A stretch of DNA of 64,000 bases from Tretioscincus oriximinensis. Lineage: Eukaryota; Chordata; Lepidosauria; Squamata; Gymnophthalmidae. The stretch lies in contig JAJVDF010000019.1 of the NCBI GenBank assembly GCA_022410635.1, positions 1,464,323 through 1,528,322 of the forward strand, in the 5' to 3' direction. The notes under the pieces are model-generated. The model was not told where the DNA came from, ran no database searches, and saw only the letters and a program-made list of their open reading frames with translations. Numbering within the stretch: position 1 is the stretch's first letter; each line of letters starts with the position of its first letter. A program made the position numbers and the translations under genes. Positions 59,611 through 64,000 of the stretch are shown piece after piece.

Positions 59611-60054
59611 TAGGGCTGCCATATTTTGGCAGCCCAAAACCAGGACGGGGGTGGGGGTGCGTGCATGCGCGTGCGCGCACATGTGCACGTGCACATATGG
59701 ACGCTGGAGGCAGGGTTTCGCGCACCTGCTAGCGTGCCAACTCCCCTCTAGCGTTTTTCCTTTGCTGGAGGCGAGTTGGTGCGCTTTGCAAGCAGGCGCG
59801 TGAAACCCCGCCTCCAGCATTGGAGCAGCTACGGCACGCTCCGAGGTCCCTTCCAGGACCCCAGAAAGCGTTGCCGGCCCNCAGCCATCAGCTCTGACGG
59901 CTGCTTTGCCTTTAAAATCCTGCATTTTTACATTCCCTGATGCAGCATCGGAGAATGTGAAAAGCCGGGATTTTAACTTAAAACCCGGAGGGGACTATAT
60001 TTTAGTCCCCCAAACCGAGATTGTCCCGCTTTCCCAGGACGTATGGCTACCCTA
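59611..60054. mobile_element. hAT-type nonautonomous element, 444 bp, perfect 8-bp TSD
   Basis: Left end 'tagggctgccatattttgg', right end 'gacgtatggctaccctacc'-type (element ends CCCTA at 60,054). The TSD CCTGGGAG lies at 59,603-59,610 and 60,055-60,062. The interior is strongly GC-rich, with a GTGC-rich run at 59,657-59,699 and an internal inverted repeat ('cctgctagcgtgcc' region against 'gcgcgtgaaaccccgcctcc'). No transposase. One ambiguous base at 59,881. Confidence 0.93.
59657..59699. repeat. 43-nt alternating purine-pyrimidine run (Z-DNA-prone)
   Basis: Strict alternation of purine and pyrimidine over 43 nt, mainly GC, GT and AC steps, inside the hAT element. Such runs favour Z-DNA (established knowledge). 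Confidence 0.95.
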
Positions 60055-60062
60055 CCTGGGAG

Positions 60063-60460
60063 GAAGGAAGAGATATAATACACCATTAAAAGGGCACAAG
60101 AAATTTTCTACAAGAAGAAAGATTTATTTTTTAAAAAAATCATAAATCACCAAAGAAATAAGATAAAGTTTACAAAGATACTATAAAGGATCAGATGGAT
60201 AACTGCTAGAAATGGTATTCTGCAGCCCATCATATGCTTTACATAAAGATGGGATGTTCTGGATCTCTGATAGCTGCATAGTCTACAAAACAGTGGTTTA
60301 ATCAGTCAAAAGGAGTTTATTTTACTGGGAGGGTTGTGGGAGATAGTCTTCCTAAAGACCACTTCTGAAGTGGAACAGAACCTTTCTCTATATCATTAAC
60401 TTATCTCTGTCATGAATCTGGATGCTCCAAAGAAAGTATTCTTGGGTGTTTTCAATATAC
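60063..60460. other. Unrecognised sequence
   Basis: No feature supported. Confidence 0.45.
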
Positions 60461-60463
60461 ATC

Positions 60464-60555
60464 TGCTTGAGCATCTGAAGAATTAAAACTCATGCTGCCT
60501 AGCCTTTCCTTGTTAGCATCTAAGATGCTACGAGACCTCCTTGCAAGATGTTATA
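60464..60555 (+). mobile_element. Penelope-like fragment
   Basis: 'gagcatctgaagaattaaaa', 'ctcatgctgcctagcctttc', 'cttgttagcatctaagatgc' and 'tacgagacctccttgcaaga' follow the order of the 7.6-kb copy. The hammerhead-like stem is lost here. Confidence 0.65.
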
Positions 60556-61545
60556 TCAAAATTATGAATAGCGTAGCAGCTTAGGCACTCATAGCCAAGA
60601 TGGGGACATCTAATACCCCAAAAGGTAATGACAGAGGTCTGAAGATATTCCAGTTGGGATGGTTACTTTATCCAGATGCTTGCCTGGTGCATTTTCTGAT
60701 CAAATTTTGTTATTCTGTGAGTTTTGTTCCCTTTAGAATGATCTCATATTGCATGCTAGCTTTCTTCAGTATGCAGCTTCCACACTTGGGCTAGAAGATG
60801 ATCTTGGCAATTAGTCAAAACACAACACCATTCCTCAGACAACATCCTTCAAGCATTCTGGAGCAGCAGAATCTCCATCCCTTGGGTGAAGGGATTGTGT
60901 GAATGCCCAGTTGCAATGCTGGGTGGAGAACAAGTCTATTCATACTAGAAAGCCTGGAAAGTATTTGCTATTCCTGCTTTCTGGATCAGGAAATGGAATG
61001 ATCCTGGATAGTGGGATCTATTTCTCTGCAAATCAGAAGGCAAGGTTTCCAGTATTTCTTTTTAGCATCAGGTTTGAGCTGGGGGAGGAGCTAAGGGATT
61101 TTATAGCAGTGGTGGGAATCATATGAGAATATTACGTGCTTTGTCAGAATTTCCACTCTCCTACAAAGTCCAAATTCTCATATAGTAATGCACAAGAAAA
61201 ATTGCCTCACCCATTTCCTGTTTGGTGATGTCACTTCTACCCCAATGCTTCTGGAAAGGGCACCTGCCATGATGTCACTTCCTGTCCTGCTTTGGAACTG
61301 ATGTCAGCAAATTGTGCATGCATGTAAAGCATGCACAATGACTCCCAACACCCAAGATTTTCAGGCTCCATGCGTGGGATTGCCAGACCAAATATTCCCA
61401 GCAGTGGTTTAGAGAGAAGGAGTTGAGTTAGTTCTTGGAACTCGAAGGAGATGTTGTTCCGTTCTCTGAGAGAAACTGTATTGTGATTTCCTTCCAGTTC
61501 TTTTATTTTGTACTGTATCTGTTACTAGTTTGAAGATGAGTTCCC
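60556..61545. other. Unrecognised sequence
   Basis: No gene recognised. Confidence 0.45.
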
Positions 61546-61550
61546 CTTAA

Positions 61551-62150
61551 CTTAGGGTGCGTTCACACGACTATTTTATGCCTCAGTTATAGTGACATTA
61601 TGAAGGTCACATCACACGTGTTAAGCATGTATGAGTAAAACTTCCGCAATAAAGGCCATTTATTCTGCAATAAATTATTGCTGGGATAATCAGGAATAAT
61701 TGCTGAGAACGTCCAAAACCTCGCAGCCAACCTCCGTCACCTTGTAGCCTTCCTCTCCTGTGTGATCATTATTAGTGCGAGAGACAGGAGGGGAGAGATG
61801 ACAGGAGGAAGCAGGGAAATCTCCCCGCCTTTTCCTAAGCCCAGGGTGCCCTCCCCCTCCTTTGCGGGGCTGCTGCCTGCTCTGCAAAAGGAAGAGGAAC
61901 AAAACCTCCTCTTCCCCTCAGCCGATCTATTTGACAACAGGCAGAGCCTATCTGGAGGGAATTCAGCTGAAGGAGGAGAGACGGATGCGTTCTGCCTGCC
62001 CCATCCATATGAAGCTTCGGTCTGGGTAACGTTTTGGGACATTTTGGCATGTGGATGGCCAAGCTCTGTCCCAAAACGTTACCCAGACCGAGGCTCCATA
62101 TGGATGGGGCAGGCAGAACACAACTTTATATATAAGAACATTATAATTCA
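61551..62150 (+). mobile_element. GC-rich nonautonomous DNA element with terminal hairpin
   Basis: Begins 'ttagggtgcgttcacacgac' and parallels the minus-strand element at 17,779-18,535: 'ttattgctgggataatcagg', 'gcagccaacctccgtcacct', 'acaggaggggagagatgaca', 'ccttttcctaagcccagggt' and 'ggggctgctgcctg'. Its right part differs: an almost perfect hairpin at 61,989-62,119 replaces it and the expected right end is not seen. The 132-, 101- and 79-codon frames run through this GC-rich DNA and have no domains. Confidence 0.7.
61989..62119. repeat. Inverted repeat, 53-bp arms, 25-nt loop
   Basis: Arms 61,989-62,041 and 62,067-62,119 are reverse complements with two mismatches. They include 'ggtctgggtaacgttttggg' and its complement. 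High GC would make a very stable cruciform or RNA hairpin. Confidence 0.97.
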
Positions 62151-62159
62151 GTGCCTATG

Positions 62160-62660
62160 ATAAGTGGGGCCATACTAAAAAAGGTAAGGCAATTCAATCC
62201 TAATTCAAGTAACCATTCTCATAATCTCAACTGTATATTGGAAAGGATATAAGGGTGTATGAGATTGGCAAAATTAGGTTGCAAGTATTATTACATGTAC
62301 CAGCACTGCATTCTGAAAATGGCAGACTTAGATCTGTAAATTTGTTCAGTAATCAGTCTTGTCTATTGACAGCATGAGGTAGATACATTTAGTTTTTCCA
62401 AAACATTTTAGCATTTGTGGAACTTCTGTCTTGGTGGTTCTTTCTTGCAAATATATATATTTCTGTGATTACAATCAAATATAAAACTGAAACATAAAAT
62501 GGTCCAATTAAAGTCACATAAAGACAGAGGCCACATTTCATTTTAGACCATCTGCAGTTCAGATTCAGGTTAGACAATCTAAACCTCAATTTTGCTTCTG
62601 ATTTTTTTCTGTGTGTATAGAATTTTTTTCCCTGTACTAAATCCTGAAAAATGAAAGCCT
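62160..62660. other. Unrecognised AT-rich sequence
   Basis: No feature supported. Confidence 0.5.
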
Positions 62661-62664
62661 AGGG

Positions 62665-62893
62665 TATCAGTAGCTACTAGGATGGATTTCTTGATCCTGC
62701 TTCTAAGATGGAGCAACAGGCAGTATCCCTCAAGTACCATTTGCAGGGAGTCAAGAACAGGTGAGGGTTTTGACTTCTTCTGCTTGAGACTGGCCAGATG
62801 CAGTTGGTGGGCAACTGTGTGAGACAGAACGCTGGACCGGATTGGCTCCGGCCCCAATTCAGCACAGCTCCTCTTATGTTCTTTTTATGTTCT
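62665..62893 (+). mobile_element. CR1-like LINE 3' end
   Basis: 'tagctactaggatggatttc', 'ggcagtatccctcaagtacc', 'ggtgggcaactgtgtgagac', 'cgctggaccggattggctcc' and a doubled 'cttatgttctt' end. Fullest of the CR1-like copies in this window. Confidence 0.8.
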
Positions 62894-64000
62894 CATTTTC
62901 TATTATTAAAGATGCAATCATAGATATACTTCTGCTATTTAAATCATTCCCTAAGCATTCCCTATAGACAAGGATTTTCTTTTCAGTAAAACCTTCAGTT
63001 CTAATCACCATTGCTAATAATCAGAGATGACAACATTTGTGTATTAAAATGTTTGTAGAGGAGAAAGTCCAGGAAGGATAATATAGATACTGATGGAACA
63101 CCAAGGGTGTAGTAGGAATTCAAGAAAACCATTTATTATTAATCAAAATGGAATAGAAAGATGGATATGATATGAAAGATATGATTAGAAAGATATGAAA
63201 TCAGTAATTTACACTGTTTTATTATTAACTAATTGATACCCTGTCTTTTATAGTTCAATAGCAGTTAGAAATCTGGGTAAATATTATAAATCAGTAAATA
63301 AGGTTAATATAAATGGTCTTTCTATTTCTTATTCTTATTCTTATAGTCCTGGCCTACCAGTCCAGAAAGAACAGTCGAATGGGTTATGGAAAAATGACTC
63401 TAGATAGATCAGTCACAGCAAAGAAAACAGAATCAATATGAAAGAAAAACAAAATTATTTTTTGTGCAAGGCATGAGCTACTGATTAACAAAGAGTACCA
63501 ATCCTTGTGGCACATTTTCTATTATTAAAGATGGAATCATATATAAAGTTTTGTAACTTAAATCTTATTGAACTTCAATGAGACTTAAGTTTCCTACCTA
63601 AAAGAAGCATCAGCTGTTTCCTCTTTGGTGCCAGAACAGAGAGAAGCTTCAGAAATCTTCATGCTGAAACATTTGCTGCACTTAAACTTTGCTGTCATTC
63701 TTTCATTCAACAACATTATTCATATAGGGATATTATTTTTTTATCATTTCCTTCCCAGACTTGATCTTGTCTTTTCATTTCCCTAGCCCCGATGACACAG
63801 AGACATTGTGAATTTTTGAATTAATCCCCAAATTGTTTACCCTCCCAGCACTGCTGTCAGAGATATTTCTTCAGTCTATTCCTGTAGATTACCATGTCTA
63901 ATATGTGTATAATTAATTAGGGCTTCCTTCACTCATATGAAACATCACCCCAAAGCAGTGGTTCTTCTTTGGATAAGTATGGGGAGGATTTTCTGACTTT
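62894..64000. other. Unrecognised AT-rich sequence
   Basis: A short 'ttcttattcttattcttat'-like repeat near 63,325-63,345; 'attttctattattaaagatg' recurs at about 62,894 and 63,514. No gene recognised. Confidence 0.5.

Noticed and set aside
59563..59925. 120-codon minus-strand frame
   Set aside because: Inside the GC-rich hAT element; His/Ala/Arg-rich translation of GTGC repeats.
61762..62160. 132-codon plus-strand frame
   Set aside because: Runs through a repeat shared with 17.8-18.5 kb and then through a hairpin; no domain.

Overview
This window looks like gene-poor nuclear DNA of a squamate reptile (lizard or snake). It is AT-rich, has no long open reading frame (the longest is 188 codons and matches no domain I know), and no bacterial-style operons, rRNA, true tRNA genes or CRISPR. 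The squamate call rests on repeats: tRNA-headed SINEs ending in TTC-rich tails of the Sauria/Bov-B type, a Bov-B/RTE LINE relic (46.1 kb), L2-like LINE 3' ends with a 'gccctgagacc..cgggtatagg' box and AAAT tails, CR1-like 3' ends, and Penelope-like 3' ends. Species cannot be decided. No databases were searched; family names come from recognised motifs and from comparing copies inside the window.

Layout. 0-8 kb: an L2-like end, a 140-bp imperfect hairpin, a truncated MITE joined to an L2-like tail and a decayed LINE coding end, a 135-bp tandem duplication, a 380-bp polypurine tract, and a Penelope-like inverted pair split by a SINE. 8-20 kb: mostly unrecognised sequence, then a hAT MITE with a perfect 8-bp target duplication (13.8 kb), a Sauria-type SINE and a GC-rich nonautonomous element (17.8-18.5 kb). 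20-29 kb: a 575-bp MITE, a hAT element interrupted by a SINE (22.2-23.2 kb), two SINEs flanking a 78-bp-arm hairpin, and a Penelope-like foldback with a perfect 13-bp target duplication (26.8-27.0 kb). 32-37 kb: a foldback MITE, an LTR-like GC-rich block, and the best candidate for host coding sequence, a possible terminal exon on the minus strand at 34,151-34,386. 38-54 kb: several nonautonomous DNA transposons, SINEs, L2, CR1 and Bov-B fragments. 54-64 kb: a possible small minus-strand exon (55.7 kb), an 84-bp palindrome of mariner type, a 444-bp hAT element with an 8-bp duplication and a 43-nt Z-DNA-prone run, and a GC-rich element carrying a nearly perfect 53-bp-arm hairpin (62.0 kb).

How it fits together. 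The window behaves as intergenic or intronic DNA shaped by DNA-transposon MITEs and 5'-truncated retroelements. The most notable signals are (1) a MITE family with TAGGCTGACCAGATGACC-type ends in four copies of several size classes, (2) Penelope-like copies carrying degenerate hammerhead-ribozyme-like cores, one a complete inverted foldback, (3) several long young inverted repeats, and (4) the possible terminal exon. I found no gene cluster or defence-type system.
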